From NCBI GenBank assembly GCA_013339895.1, contig JABACO010000020.1:5759491-5823490 (forward strand): DNA of 64,000 bases, written 5' to 3'. Source of the DNA: Ephydatia muelleri (lineage: Eukaryota > Porifera > Demospongiae > Spongillida > Spongillidae). Position numbers and translations under genes: made by a program. The notes below the pieces were generated by a model that had not been told where the DNA came from, did no database searches, and worked only from the letters and a program-made list of their open reading frames with translations. This document shows positions 53,501-64,000 of the stretch, piece after piece (position 1 is the stretch's first letter; the number at the start of each line of letters is the position of its first letter).

Positions 53501-56500
53501 ATGTGTGAGGAGACACTAAACTGATAACAATTTGGTGACCACCTAGAATTGGTGGAAACCACAGCGTGCCCCTTTGCAAAATCTTTTGTACGCTTCATCA
53601 CCACTGCACACCAAAACCACCGCCATCAGATGCAAGGAACAATTTAAGGGAGCGAGCCCACACTTGATGTGGCCTCACAACACCACATCACACGAAAGCA
53701 AGTCACCTTGCGGTGTGCTCCTTTCTGAAAACAGAGGTGCTTGTGTAAAAATGTAGCGCAGTGATTTTCCTACAAGTGATACTACATCACTGTAGCACAC
53801 TGGGTTCCCCTTGGCTTCTATGACATCACTGCGGGTGGCTGCTGCCTCTGAATAGCACGGTGGGCGGGGCATATGCATCACATACAGCTAAACATGGATC
53901 AACCAACAAAATAGAGAGTGCTGCAAATATGATAAACAGCACATGCAGGTACTCGTGTGCACTATTTGGAATTAAAGCACATGCAGGTACTTGTGTGCAC
54001 TATTCGGAATAGAAGCACATGCAGGTACTTGTGTGCATTATTTGGAATTAAAGCACATGCAGGTACTTGTGTGCACTATTCGGAATAGAAGCACATGCAG
54101 GTACTCGTGTGCACTATTTGGAATTAAAGCACATGCAGGTACTTGTGTGCACTATTCGGAATAGAAGCACATGCAGGTACTTGTGTGCACTATTCGGAAT
54201 AGAAGCACATGCAGGTACTTGTGTGCACTATTCGGAATAGAAGCACATGCAGGTACTTGTGTGCACTATTCGGAATAGAAGCACATGCAGGTACTCGTGT
54301 GCACTATTTGGAATTAAAGCACATGCAGGTACTTGTGTGCACTATTCGGAATAGAAGCACATGCAGGTACTTGTGTGCACTATTCGGAATAGAAGCACAT
54401 GCAGGGTACTTGTGTGCACTATTCGGAATAGAAGCACATGCAGGTACTTGTGTGCACTATTCGGAATAGAAGCACATGCAGGTACTTGTGTGCACTATTC
54501 GGAATAGAAGCACATGCAGGTACTTGTGTGCACTATTTGGAATTGAAGCACATGCAGGTACTCGTGTGCACTATTTGGAATTAAAGCACATGCAGGTACT
54601 TGTGTGCACTATTCGGAATAGAAGCACATGCAGGTACTTGTGTGCACTATTCGGAATAGAAGCACATGCAGGTACTTGTGTGCACTATTTGGAATAGAAG
54701 CACATGCAGGTACTCGTGTGCACTATTTGGAATTGAAGCACATGCAGGTACTCGTGTGCACTATTTGGAATTAAAGCATATGCAGGTACTTGTGTGCACT
54801 ATTCGGAATAGAAGCACATGCAGGTACTTGTGTGCACTATTTGGAATAGAAGCACATGCAGGTACTCGTGTGCACTATTTGGAATTGAAGCACATGCAGG
54901 TACTCGTGTGCACTATTTGGAATTAAAGCACATGCAGGTACTCGTGTGCACTATTCGGAATAGAAGCACATGCAGGTACTCGTGTGCACTATTTGGAATA
55001 GAAGCACATGCAGGTACTCGTGTGCACTATTTGGAATAGAAGCACATGCAGGTACTCGTGTGCACTATTTGGAATAGAAGCACATGCAGGTACTCATGTG
55101 CACTATTTGGAATAGAAGCACATGCAGGTACTCGTGTGCACTATTTGAAATAGAAGCACATGAATAACCAGTCAAGTACTGCATTTGGGCCCAGTTTGTT
55201 AGCACGAAGTCTGCCATCTCTTCAAAGCATTGGTAAACATATGTACAGTGTTGATGATATGCATTCGTGCAGTAGCATAACGGAAGTCACAAGGAGGAGG
55301 AGGAGGAGGAGGAGGAGGAGGAGGAGGAGGAGGAGGAGGAGGAGGAGGAGGAGGAGGAGGAGGAGGAGGAGGAGGAGGAGGAGGAGGAGGAGGAGGAGGA
55401 GGAGGAGGAGGAGGAGGAGGAGGAGGAGGAGGAGGAGGAGGAGGAGGAGGAGGAGGAGGAGGAGGAGGAGGAGGAGGAGGAGGAGGAGGAGGAGGAGGTG
55501 ATGACAGTAGATGATGCTACAACCTCATTTCGAGGTTGACATAGCTGGGTGGCTAACTTTAAATAATAAAAAAAAACAGGGTTGAAACACATAGATGGCT
55601 TCGTTGCCCGCCACTTTAAGGGACTCCCCCCATGCCTCATCATTGCTGTAATGGGATGCAATAATCAGAAGGTACTGGGAGGGGGGAGGAGGAGGAAAGA
55701 ATACTCAGCCTTACCATGCCCATCAAATAGTCTAGGTTTTGGGGATGGTGGTCCCTTACAGTGATGGCAGTACACCCCACCCATAGCCTGTTACTGATAT
55801 GTATTTTTTCCCTGTTTGATGTTGAATTCGGTTGAATAGAGAGTTAGATATGGCAACAAACAAATGATTGGAGGGCTGATGTGTTGCTGAAACCAAAAGT
55901 TGCAGAGTGAGTTGGAACAACCCTATCTGATACAAAATCAATATCAGCTTTAGGTGATCTGATTAAAGGGGCATCATTGCTCCTTTTGCTCACTGAACTG
56001 CTTTCTTAGAGGCATAGAAAAAAGTGTTAGAGGCAGCAAGGCAGAATCCATCATGGGATGGAACATAATGCCAACACTGGTAAGGTGAACATGAAAGAAA
56101 GCAACGAGACTTACTTGTAATTTATACTTTACACACTCGGATATTGAAACAAAAACATTGACTATGTTTGCTTTGTCTCCTGCTCTAACACAGACTGCAT
56201 ATGCAACAACACATAATTGTGCTACATACAACAGATCTTCAATACTGTCCACTTCCCCTTCGCATGTGATTGGCCACCATACAGTAGCACGCTTGGAAAT
56301 GGCACAAATTAAAATGGAAGCCACGCAGGTACTTGTGTGCACTATTTGAAATTGGAACTGAGGTCAAAAGGGAACAGATGTGTATCTATTTGAAGGTGAT
56401 ATGATGGAATACCAATAAGACCAAAACGACTTTGAAGTGTACCAATTCATAAAAGGGTTACTAAATGTGCCGATATCACGTGTCCATGACCACACCTGGG

Positions 56501-59500
56501 TGCCCCGGGCCCCCCAACATCAGGGTATTGCGTGTCCATGAACACACCTGGGTGCCCCGGGCCCCCCAACATCGGGGTATTGCATGTCCATGAACACACC
56601 TGGGTGCCCCGGGCCCCCCAACATCAGGGTATTGCGTGTCCATGAACACACCTGGGTGCCCCGGGCCCCCCAACATCAGGGTATTGCGTGTCCATGAACA
56701 CACCTGGGTGCCCCGGGCCCCCCAACATCAGGGTATTGCGTGTCCATGAACACACCTGGGTGCCCCGGGCCCCCCAACATCAGGGTATTGCATGTCCATG
56801 AACACACCTGGGTGCCCCGGGCCCCCCAACATCAGGGTATTGCGTGTCCATGAACACACCTGGGTGCCCCGGGCCCCCCAACATCAAGGTATTGCGTGGT
56901 TGTAAAGGCTTGCTATTTTAGCAATAGCTTTGGCTTACATGCACTACCCCAGAGGGATAGGAACATTCTACAGAATGTGACAACCAACATTCCAGTCCAC
57001 TAACTGCTGGTTTCAATCCTTTCAGTATACAATACAATCATTTACTTGCATTCCAACCCCAATGGTATGATACAATTCTCTTCCCTCGCTCGCTCCAAGA
57101 CAAACTCAATAAAGTGGGCATAATATCACATTTCAACCAACATAACCTAAATGAATGCAGGTGCAAATTGATTAGAGCAATACGTTTCCATACTAGATAA
57201 CCTTCCTTCCATCTAAGTAACCTTCCTCCATCTAAACAACCTTCCCTCCATCTAAACAACCTTTCCTCCATCTAAACAACCTTCCCTCCATCTAAACAAC
57301 CTTCCCTCCATCTAACAACTTCCCTCCATCTAAATAACCTTTCCTCCATCTAAATAACCTTCCTTCCATCTAAACAACCTTTCCTCCATCTAAATAACCT
57401 TCCTTCCATCTAAACAACCTTTCCTCCATCTAAATAACCTTCCTTCCATCTAAATAACCTTCCTTCCATCTAAATAACCTTCCCGCCATCTAAATAACCT
57501 TCCCTCCATAACCTTCCCTGCATCTAAACTATCTTCCCATTTCATAAACAATCTTCAAAGCAAAACGAAGGTGCCAAATCTCTTGTCTAAATGCAGCAGA
57601 CCACACCTACTCTAAAAGAGTTCCTTTCATAGAAGGAAGACACATATCCTGGTCACAGTTCAGAATATCCTGCTTGAATTTCCCAAGAGTTTCTTCAGAA
57701 CTCGGGCAGAGCGTGACATAGATAACCATCGCTCCTTTGTATGCCTAAACCACGTCCACAAATGGCTCTAAAAACACCTCCATATATGTTCAAAGTATTT
57801 ACTTTCAGTATCGTGTCAACATAAACAACAAACCTTGCAATCAGGAAACCTTTCAATGCAGGCCATTTAAAGGAATAGAGGACCGCACATCACCTTCTAA
57901 ACAGAGAAAACTTGGCCGACAAAGAAGTGTGGCACTTATAAGATACGACCTCAAGAGGTCAACACACCTCCTGTCCGCCCTCATGTTGGTGCCCCACCCA
58001 CTGATAGCAAGCCAGGGCACCGGTTTGCCATGGCTCCACACCTAACCTGCCTAACAAGGTCGTCAGAACTACGGTCACCATAAGAGATCTGCCCCTAACT
58101 ATGGAGTCGGCTGCACCATGATGTTAGTGTAAATATGTACAGAGTGCATAGCAGAGTACATCCAGACCCTCCACAATGGGGAGGGGGAACAGGCAGAGTA
58201 CATCCAGACCCACCACAATGGGGAGGGGGAACAGAGTGCATAGCAGAGTATATCCAGACCCTCCACAATGGGGAGGAGGAACAGGCAGAGTACATCCAGA
58301 CCCACCACAATGGGGAGGGGGAACAGAGTGCATAGCAGAGTACATCCAGACCCTCCACAATGGGGAGGAGGAACAGGCAGAGTACATCCAGACCCACCAC
58401 AATGGGGAGGGGGAACAGAGTGCATAGCAGAGTACATCCAGACCCTCCACAATGGGGAGGGGGAACAGAGTGCATAGCAGAGTACATCCAGACCCACCAC
58501 AATGGGGAGGAGGAACAGGCAGAGTACATCCAGACCCACCACAATGGGGAGGAGGAACAACAAAATAACCACCGTATCCAAGGTGACAGCTAGGGCAGGC
58601 TAACTGTACTTTCTAAATGCACACCTAGAATCCCACAACATCTTCTGTACAAGCTACTAACGTGAACCACACACAGCCACTACAGCACACTCTCCCCTCT
58701 CTCCAATGGCACTGCACTTCGCTCAACAACCACATGGCACAGGTGTGCAAAACATTGTGATAGCACCCAGATGACGCGAACCTGTTCTCAGAAGTAATAC
58801 GAACAAGTTGCGGCACTTCCCCCCCCCCCCCCCACCTCCAGTACTGAGCATTCTAAAAATTCTATTAAACATTCCCTACCTCCCTCCACCCATAGTAATC
58901 AAAGGTCAGCCATAAACGATGATTTTTAGAATGTCAGCACAAACAGGATGAAAAGCTGCCAATTGAATAAGAGATGAAGGAGATGGGTGTGCACACAACA
59001 CTCCCCCTTCAGATGAAGGAGATGGGTGTGCACACAGCCACAACCCTCCCCCTTCAGATGAAGGAAATGAGTGTGCACACAGCCACAACCCTCCCCCTTC
59101 AGAATAAATCACAATTTGCAGATTCAGAGCATGGCTAAGATTGAATAGTTTACACAAGACCAGAGGAACACCCATCAATTGCACCACCAATGTCTCCATG
59201 TGGCGAAAGCAATATCAAACTGAACTTGCGGTTTTATTTTATTAAAACGTGTTCATTGGCATAATAGCTGATGGGTCTCAGGGTGGAGTCTCATGGGGCG
59301 GAGTCTCAGAGCGGAGTCTCATGGGGCGGGGTCTCAGGGTGGAGTCTCATGGGGCGGGGTCTCAGGGTGGAGTATCATGGGGCGGGGTCTCAGGGTGGAG
59401 TCTCATGGGGCGGGGTCTCAGGGTGGAGTCTCATGGGGCGGGGTCTCAGGGTGGAGTTTCAAGGGGCGGGGTCTTAGCACTCTTGACTCTACTGTAATAT

Positions 59501-61107
59501 CCAATGCCAGATCACAAGCGAAAGCTGTGCAATAAAAGGGTTGGGTGTGGGTAGGTGAAGCATAGGGTAGGTGGAGCTTCAAGTGTAGGTAGGTGGAGCT
59601 GATGTAGGGTAGGTGGAGCTTCAATATGTAGGTAGGCGGAGCTGATATAGTGTAGGTGGAGCTTTGGGCATAGGAGGAGCTGATGTAGGGTAGGCGGAGC
59701 TGATGTGGGGTAGGTGGAGCTTCATGTATACAGCAGATGGAGCTTTGGCCATAGGTTAGGTGGATGTAATGAACGCTTTACCTGGGGTTCCATGCAACGG
59801 TTTCCTTCATGGTTTACCAGCAAAAACAGAAACCTCATAATCCCCTGCATGGTAATGGATGTTAATAAGGATGTGTCTTCAGATACCTGTGAGTACTGAC
59901 CATGGTGACTGCTACTCCACACCTGGGTGCCCCGGGCCCCCCAACATCAGGGTATTGCGTGTCCATGAACACACCTGGGTGCCCCGGGGCCCCCCAACAT
60001 CAGGGTATTGCGTGTCCATGAACACACCTGGGTGCCCCGGGCCCCCCAACATCAGGGTATTGCATGTCCATGAACACACCTGGGTGCCCCGGGCCCCCCA
60101 ACATCAGGGTATTGCATGTCCATGAACACACCTGGGTGCCCCGGGCCCCCCAACATCAGGGTATTGCGTGTCCATGAACACACCTGGGTGCCCCGGGCCC
60201 CCCAACATCAGGGTATTGTGTGTCCATGAGATGATTGTAAAGGCTTGCTATTTTAGCAATAGCTTTGGCTACATGCACTACCCCATAGGGATAGGAACAT
60301 CATGCAAAATGTGACCAGTCCACAAACTATGAGAAATGATCCTGCCTATAGTGCCTATAGTGCCTATAGTGCCTATAGTGCTGGTTTCAATCCTTTCGGA
60401 TAATTATACAATACAGCCATTCACTTTGTAGTGAAAAGCAGCTCAATACACACTGCTAATAAGTTTAAAGGTTATAACTTTGTGTGTCTGAAGAAAAACC
60501 AAACTAGGTAACAAACATGTAAGTATAAAAAAACAAGGAAGCCAACATAGGTTGCCAGACAACACACAACTTTGTAGATAGCTGCTGACAAGTGTGAAAT
60601 AATTTTCCCACAAGGGTATGTACATTATATTTAAAATTCTAAAATCCATGGCAACTCCAGGAGGAGAGAGAAGGGTGGTAGAAAGAAGGGTGGTAAAGAG
60701 AAAGAAGGGTCAAGGGATCAAGACAGGGACACACGACATGAAAAGAAGAAAACAAGAGGCAAGAAGTTGAAAAACAAAAACAAAACAAAAACAGCAGGAT
60801 CAGGTCTGGTGCCTAATGCTGCAGAGTTAGGTCTAACAATTCTGTGCAGGTGTGGAATTAACAACACAGCCACAGATCATCCTTATGTAAAAATTTGCTT
60901 GAAAAGCAGTTACTTTCTTCTGTAGGATGTATAATCAACTTATTGCCACCTCGTACATCTTTGCGTTGCCACACAGACAATACCCTTTTTGAAGGTAACG
61001 AACAAACTGTTTCTCCTCCCCACTGCCCTTACCTGTGCAGGCTGTGCTGCAGTCCCAGTTGGCATGGCACCCATCACCAACGGAGCATCCACTATCTTCA
61101 GAGTAAC
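50506..61107 (-). CDS. MRPL12: Mitochondrial ribosomal protein bL12m, last three exons
   Basis: Exons in transcript order are 61033-61107, 51158-51289 and 50506-50622 (TGA at 50506-50508), all joined in phase 0, giving the C-terminal 107 residues. They read VTLKIVDAPLVMGAMPTG (end of the N-terminal dimerisation part and start of the hinge), an Ala/Pro/Gln hinge, then TTFTVKLVKYGDESKVKVIK, IKAMIEGMNLVQAKKFVES and the ending EAAGGVVAIE, the conserved L7/L12 C-terminal fold whose helices contact translation factors. It acts in the stalk of the mitoribosome large subunit. Earlier exons, with the transit peptide, were not found up to 64 kb. The second visible intron (51290-61032) is 9.7 kb and full of repeats. 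Confidence 0.9.
50623..51157. other. bL12m last intron
   Basis: Contains a G run at 50699-50726 that differs sharply from the flanks. Otherwise unique, with no coding content. Confidence 0.5.
51295..51570. repeat. Purine-rich GGAGAAGG repeats
   Basis: Units of ggagaagggggaagaggg type supply the pyrimidine tract on the minus strand before the 51289 acceptor of bL12m. Confidence 0.85.
51571..52389. other. bL12m intron, unique part
   Basis: Unique AT-rich sequence, ending in an A/T-rich run next to the retrotransposon fragment. No gene is seen. Confidence 0.5.
52394..52960 (+). mobile_element. 5'-truncated non-LTR-type retrotransposon, C-terminal domain and 3' tail
   Basis: An open frame to the stop at 52846 encodes about 145 residues with RPADILASNW, AAFDLTVVSPLNP, LRKHSANDAKCSELGW, IPLVAESYGAWG and YGRLHLTLVRANARALL. 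I know this domain from the C-terminus of reverse-transcriptase proteins that are abundant in sponges and cnidarians. The PAD and FDLTV placement resembles a PD-(D/E)xK endonuclease, which is an inference. No reverse transcriptase lies upstream; the frame is preceded by an A/T-rich stretch. A TATG-type microsatellite and aataataaatga follow, typical of a LINE 3' tail. It sits within the bL12m intron on the opposite strand. Confidence 0.65.
52961..53387. other. Unique sequence with one short direct duplication
   Basis: gatcacgtgcaccctgtatc is repeated at about 53241 and 53276. Nothing coding is seen. Confidence 0.5.
53388..53505. repeat. 15-bp minisatellite, about eight units
   Basis: Units gtaggggtgggtgag, G-rich on the plus strand. 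Confidence 0.95.
53506..53940. other. Unique spacer within the bL12m intron
   Basis: No gene or repeat is recognised. Confidence 0.5.
53945..55165. repeat. 38-bp minisatellite, about 32 units
   Basis: Units gaagcacatgcaggtacttg plus tgtgcactattcggaata, in two mixed variants (cttg/ctcg, ttcggaata/ttggaatta). One solitary degenerate unit lies at 56321-56358. Confidence 0.97.
55290..55498. repeat. Pure AGG trinucleotide repeat, about 69 units
   Basis: About 207 bp with no visible interruptions. The poly-Arg and poly-Ser open frames across it are spurious. Confidence 0.98.
55499..56467. other. Unique sequence within the bL12m intron
   Basis: No exon is recognised. It contains the lone 38-bp unit at 56321-56358. 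Confidence 0.5.
56480..57035. repeat. Element A: 52-bp minisatellite (8 units) plus a conserved 3' flank
   Basis: Units cacctgggtgccccgggccc plus cccaacatcagggtattgcg and tgtccatgaa fill 56480-56896. The following 130 bp (ttgtaaaggcttgctatttt, agcaatagctttggct and so on) reappear after the second array at 59925. The flank has a TTGCTA-TTT-TAGCAA hairpin. Confidence 0.9.
57036..57189. other. Unique sequence
   Basis: Nothing recognised. Confidence 0.4.
57190..57535. repeat. 20-bp minisatellite, about 17 units
   Basis: Units aaccttccctccatctaaac/t with frequent single changes. Confidence 0.9.
57536..58140. other. Unique sequence within the bL12m intron
   Basis: No exon or repeat is recognised. 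Confidence 0.5.
58147..58560. repeat. Minisatellite of alternating 42- and 50-bp units
   Basis: Units gcagagtacatccagaccc plus accacaatggggagg; the longer form adds agtgcata. The alternation is nearly regular, so the true period is about 92 bp. Confidence 0.9.
58561..58974. other. Unique sequence with a C run
   Basis: C run at 58820-58834. Nothing coding. Confidence 0.5.
58975..59098. repeat. 46-bp minisatellite, three units
   Basis: Units agatgaaggagatgggtgtg plus cacacagccacaaccctcc. Confidence 0.9.
59277..59478. repeat. 28-bp minisatellite, about seven units
   Basis: Units gtctcagggtggagtctcat plus ggggcggg. Confidence 0.95.
59540..59765. repeat. Degenerate 20-40-bp GTAGGTGGAGCT repeats
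   Basis: Repeated gtaggtggagcttc and gtaggcggagctgat motifs of variable spacing. Confidence 0.8.
59925..60420. repeat. Element B: 52-bp minisatellite (6 units) plus the same 3' flank
   Basis: The array fills 59925-60225 and is followed by the element A flank, more diverged and with a small gtgcctata repeat inserted at about 60345-60380. Homology ends near the caatcctttc and tacaata stretch. Confidence 0.9.
60421..61032. other. bL12m intron next to the exon at 61033
   Basis: Unique, with A-rich patches near 60720-60800. No coding content beyond the bL12m exon. Confidence 0.5.
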
Positions 61108-61111
61108 CTTA

Positions 61112-61112
<1 letters not shown>

Positions 61113-61163
<51 letters not shown>
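61113..61163. repeat. TG microsatellite at a bL12m acceptor
   Basis: Pure TG run (CA on the transcribed-sense strand) that replaces a normal pyrimidine tract only 6 bp from the acceptor at 61107. Confidence 0.95.
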
Positions 61164-61166
<3 letters not shown>

Positions 61167-61990
61167 GTGAGAGAGAGACAGTGGCTAAGTCCGTCCACAT
61201 TACTGTTTAAAAAGGCATAAGTTGTATTTCCTGAGAACTGTGAGATATTAACTCTGCTCCACAAAGCTACTACAGTGAATCCAACTTCATCTCATACTGC
61301 CTAATACAATAACCTATGCAATGTCATTCACCATTCACCTCATACTTGGTAGCTCGATTATTAGAATACGATTTAATGTCATAACCCAGATTGTGTCATT
61401 AGTACATTCCCCACATAATAATGTATTACACATGTGTATGTGTAGCATAGTAAGTACAAAGTACGATGAGTTGTACGCGCAAGCAAATGGATCTCTTAGA
61501 CAGAAACTACAAGACATCCCAAACTGATATTGCTCAGCAATATGGCTTCCCAGTCAAGACTCTTCGGCACAATGGAATAGAAAAAACGTACTGGAAAGGC
61601 TGAAAATGTTGAAAAGGCTCTTTTTAACCTGGTTTACAGATGCTTGAGCATGAGATGTACCACTTACTACTTGCAAGACCAAGCAATCTAGCATCAGGGA
61701 CCTTTTTCCCCAGCACATAAACTCCCATTCCTTCCGTAAGCTGTCATCATGACCAGTACTCCACATGCAATACTGGCTTCCCATATTATAGAATAACTCG
61801 GATAATGACATAATTCATATTTGTACTATTGGTATGGTATTAAGCGGGATGCACTCTACTTAGGGTAATCTGGTTAGGTGACACTGTAGTTATGAATTTT
61901 GTAATTAAATAGAGCTCCATTTATCCGTGATGTGCCTGTGTGCTGCATCTATTCACTAGTTTGCCGTGCGGTGTGTGTTAACTGGATTTG
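61164..61990. other. Unique sequence, probably bL12m intron
   Basis: No exon encoding the bL12m N-terminal domain was found on the minus strand. Confidence 0.4.
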
Positions 61991-61993
61991 TGG

Positions 61994-62250
61994 CAAGGGT
62001 TTCATCCATGTAAGGCAGTGGAGGAGGGTTACATCCATGTAAGGCAGTGGGGGAGGGTTACATCCATGTAAGGCAGTAGAGGAGGGTTACATCCATGTAA
62101 GGCAGTGGAGGAGGGTTACATCCATGTAAGGCAGTGGAGGAGGGTTACATCCATGTAAGGCAGTGGAGGAGGGTTACATCCATGTAAGGCAGTGGAGGAG
62201 GGTTACATCCATGTAAGGCAGTGGAGGAGGGTTACATCCATGGAGGAGAG
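61994..62250. repeat. 29-bp minisatellite, about nine units
   Basis: Units ggttacatccatgtaaggc plus agtggaggag. Confidence 0.95.
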
Positions 62251-62434
62251 GTTTTTGGTTTGGTTGAGCCCTAGCTAAATGATGATTCTTGAAATGCAGA
62301 TGTGGGGGCATGAATGCTTAGCCCAAATCATCCAGACCAAACGCAGATACACTACAACATCCCACGATGCAGCGTGGGGTTCCCTTGCAATACTTCCTGC
62401 TTCCTCACTGAACAGATCATCTACCGCACACCCC

Positions 62435-63030
62435 ACACATCCTCCCAGCCCACTCCACACATCCTCCCAGCCCACTCCACACATGCTCCCAGCTGACTCC
62501 ACACATCCTCCCAGCACACTTCACACCACACATCCTCCCAACACACTCCACACATGCTCCCAGCCCACTCCACACATGCTCCCAGCCCACTCCACACAAC
62601 CTCCCAGCCCACTCCACACAACCTCCCAGCCCACTCCACACAACCTCCCAGCCCACTCCACACAACCTCCCAGCACACTCCAGACAACCTCCCAGCCCAC
62701 TCCACACAACCTCCCAGCCCACTCCACACAACCTCCCAGCCCACTCCACACATCCTCCCAGCCCACTCCACACATCCTCCCAGCCCACTCCACACAACCT
62801 CCCAGCACACTCCAGACTCCTCCAAGCACACTCCACACAACCTCCCAGCCCACTTCACACAACCTCCCAGCCAGCCCACTCCACACATCCTCCAAGCACA
62901 CTCCAGACATCCTCCAAGCACACTCCACACAACCTCTCAGCCCACTCCACACAACCTCCCAGCACACAACCTCCCAGCCCACTCCACACAACCTCCCAGC
63001 ACACTCCAGACATCCTCCCAGCCCACTCCA
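62435..63030. repeat. 22-bp minisatellite, about 27 units
   Basis: Units cccactccacacaacctccc plus ag. The Cys/Trp/Gly-rich minus-strand and His/Pro-rich plus-strand frames are spurious. Confidence 0.95.
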
Positions 63031-64000
63031 CAATGTGGTCAAAGACACCATAGATGCTAAAAACACACTCGTCTGCTCCTCAACATTTGATGCCTGCATA
63101 TGAAATTGCAGCTAATTGTGCCCTAAACATCATAAGTCACCACATGAGCTAGGTTCACACTCAAAATGAAATTCACGACACAGGATTGTACATAGCAAGG
63201 ATTGTACATAGCTTGTCTAGACACCAGGAGTGATGAGGGATGCCTACATCAACATGCCAACATCAAGACAGTTCATCCCATAGAGAGCAAGCTAGTCATG
63301 ATTTACTATTATTTTAAATAGAGCAACTTCATTCAACCACAGAATACAGATTCACTACTTTGACTAGACCTAATCTATGAACACATCAACATGACTTGAC
63401 TAGACCTGATCTATGAACACTAGCACACGTCACATGACTACATGTATGCACACCACATGACTTGCAAATGACTTCATCCCACCTGATGATAAACACACCA
63501 TTTCAGACACCTTGCACCTTATAATTGGCACCATCCTGTTACACCTGATGGTTGACACCATCCATCTTGTTACACCTAATTGTTGACACCATCCAGTTAC
63601 ACCTTGTACACCATCTTGTTACACCTACTTTTGGCACCATCCATCTACTCCTTATACTCTGCAATGTCTCATTATACCTTATGGTTAGCACCATCCAGTT
63701 ACACCTTGTATTCATTACACCTTAGACCCATCTCCTAGTTACACTTGATTTTGTAAACCACATTTTGACACACAGTGCACCTTTGACACACAGTGCACCT
63801 TTACTAAGCTAGCAATAATGTGAGATAAATACCACACGCACGCACGCACGCACGCACGAACACACACACACACACACACACACACTCTGCACATAGTCTA
63901 ATGTTCTGAGCCCGGAAGCAATAACTTACACACATACATACCATGTGCACACACATTCAAGTATAAACACAAAACACACACAAAACACACACACACACAC
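63031..64000. other. Right end: unique sequence, diverged short repeats and CA runs
   Basis: 63349-63420 holds a two-copy gactagacctgatctatgaa repeat. 63525-63760 holds diverged gttacaccttatggttggc-like repeats. 63836-63885 is ACGC then CA, and CA again closes the window. No gene is seen. Confidence 0.5.

Noticed and set aside
53945..55165. CRISPR-like 38-bp repeats
   Set aside because: Head-to-tail repeats with no spacers.
55160..55661. Poly-Arg and poly-Ser proteins
   Set aside because: Artefacts of the AGG trinucleotide repeat.
62275..63103. Cys/Trp/Gly-rich or His/Pro-rich proteins
   Set aside because: Translations of a 22-bp minisatellite in several frames.

Overview
This is eukaryotic (animal) nuclear DNA. 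Genes are split by short GT-AG introns with good polypyrimidine tracts, there is a eukaryotic tRNA-Thr(AGU), and the encoded proteins (a GW182/TNRC6 silencing protein, a PHAF1-like phagophore protein, a katanin con80 domain, mitochondrial bL12m, a family-31 glycosidase, a 7TM receptor) are metazoan. The retrotransposon fragment at 52.4 kb looks like those I know from sponges and cnidarians, so an early-branching marine animal, perhaps a sponge, is my guess. The lineage is an inference, not shown by the sequence. The window is unusually rich in tandem repeats: more than 25 arrays, including a 7-kb satellite. Layout: (1) 1-7538 is a near-identical second copy of 28365-36480, with differing repeat copy numbers, and it ends in exactly 1000 N. 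It carries frame-broken copies of the first three TNRC6 exons and looks like a misplaced alternate haplotype contig. (2) 8596-10372, minus: the barrel part of a GH31 glycosidase, running off into the gap, with two frame breaks. (3) 10953-11026, minus: tRNA-Thr. (4) 11589-12572, minus: an intronless seven-transmembrane receptor. (5) 13031-16615, minus: six phase-matched exons encoding a katanin-p80-type con80 domain. (6) 16630-23700: a 30-bp satellite. (7) 24022-27242, minus: a PHAF1-like protein with a long repetitive C-terminal extension. Its last donor, a 37-nt mini-exon and the con80 exons join in perfect phase, so (5) and (7) may be one gene with the satellite in its intron. (8) 27.25-27.75 kb: a CpG-containing divergent promoter candidate. 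(9) 32067-49353, plus: a TNRC6/GW182 gene, rebuilt here as eight exons and 1583 residues, with a candidate alternative first exon at 38640. (10) 50506-61107, minus: the last three exons of mitochondrial ribosomal protein bL12m, with a 9.7-kb repeat-filled intron holding a 5'-truncated retrotransposon. (11) 61.1-64 kb: repeats and unassigned sequence. The genes do not form a pathway, although TNRC6 (miRNA silencing) and the PHAF1-like gene (autophagy) are head to head. The most interesting points are the possible PHAF1-con80 fusion, minisatellites built from splice-site sequence inside TNRC6 (a 28-bp acceptor-like unit and a 22-bp donor-like unit), the in-phase alternative TNRC6 first exon, a long inverted repeat in a TNRC6 intron, and the likely false duplication in the assembly.
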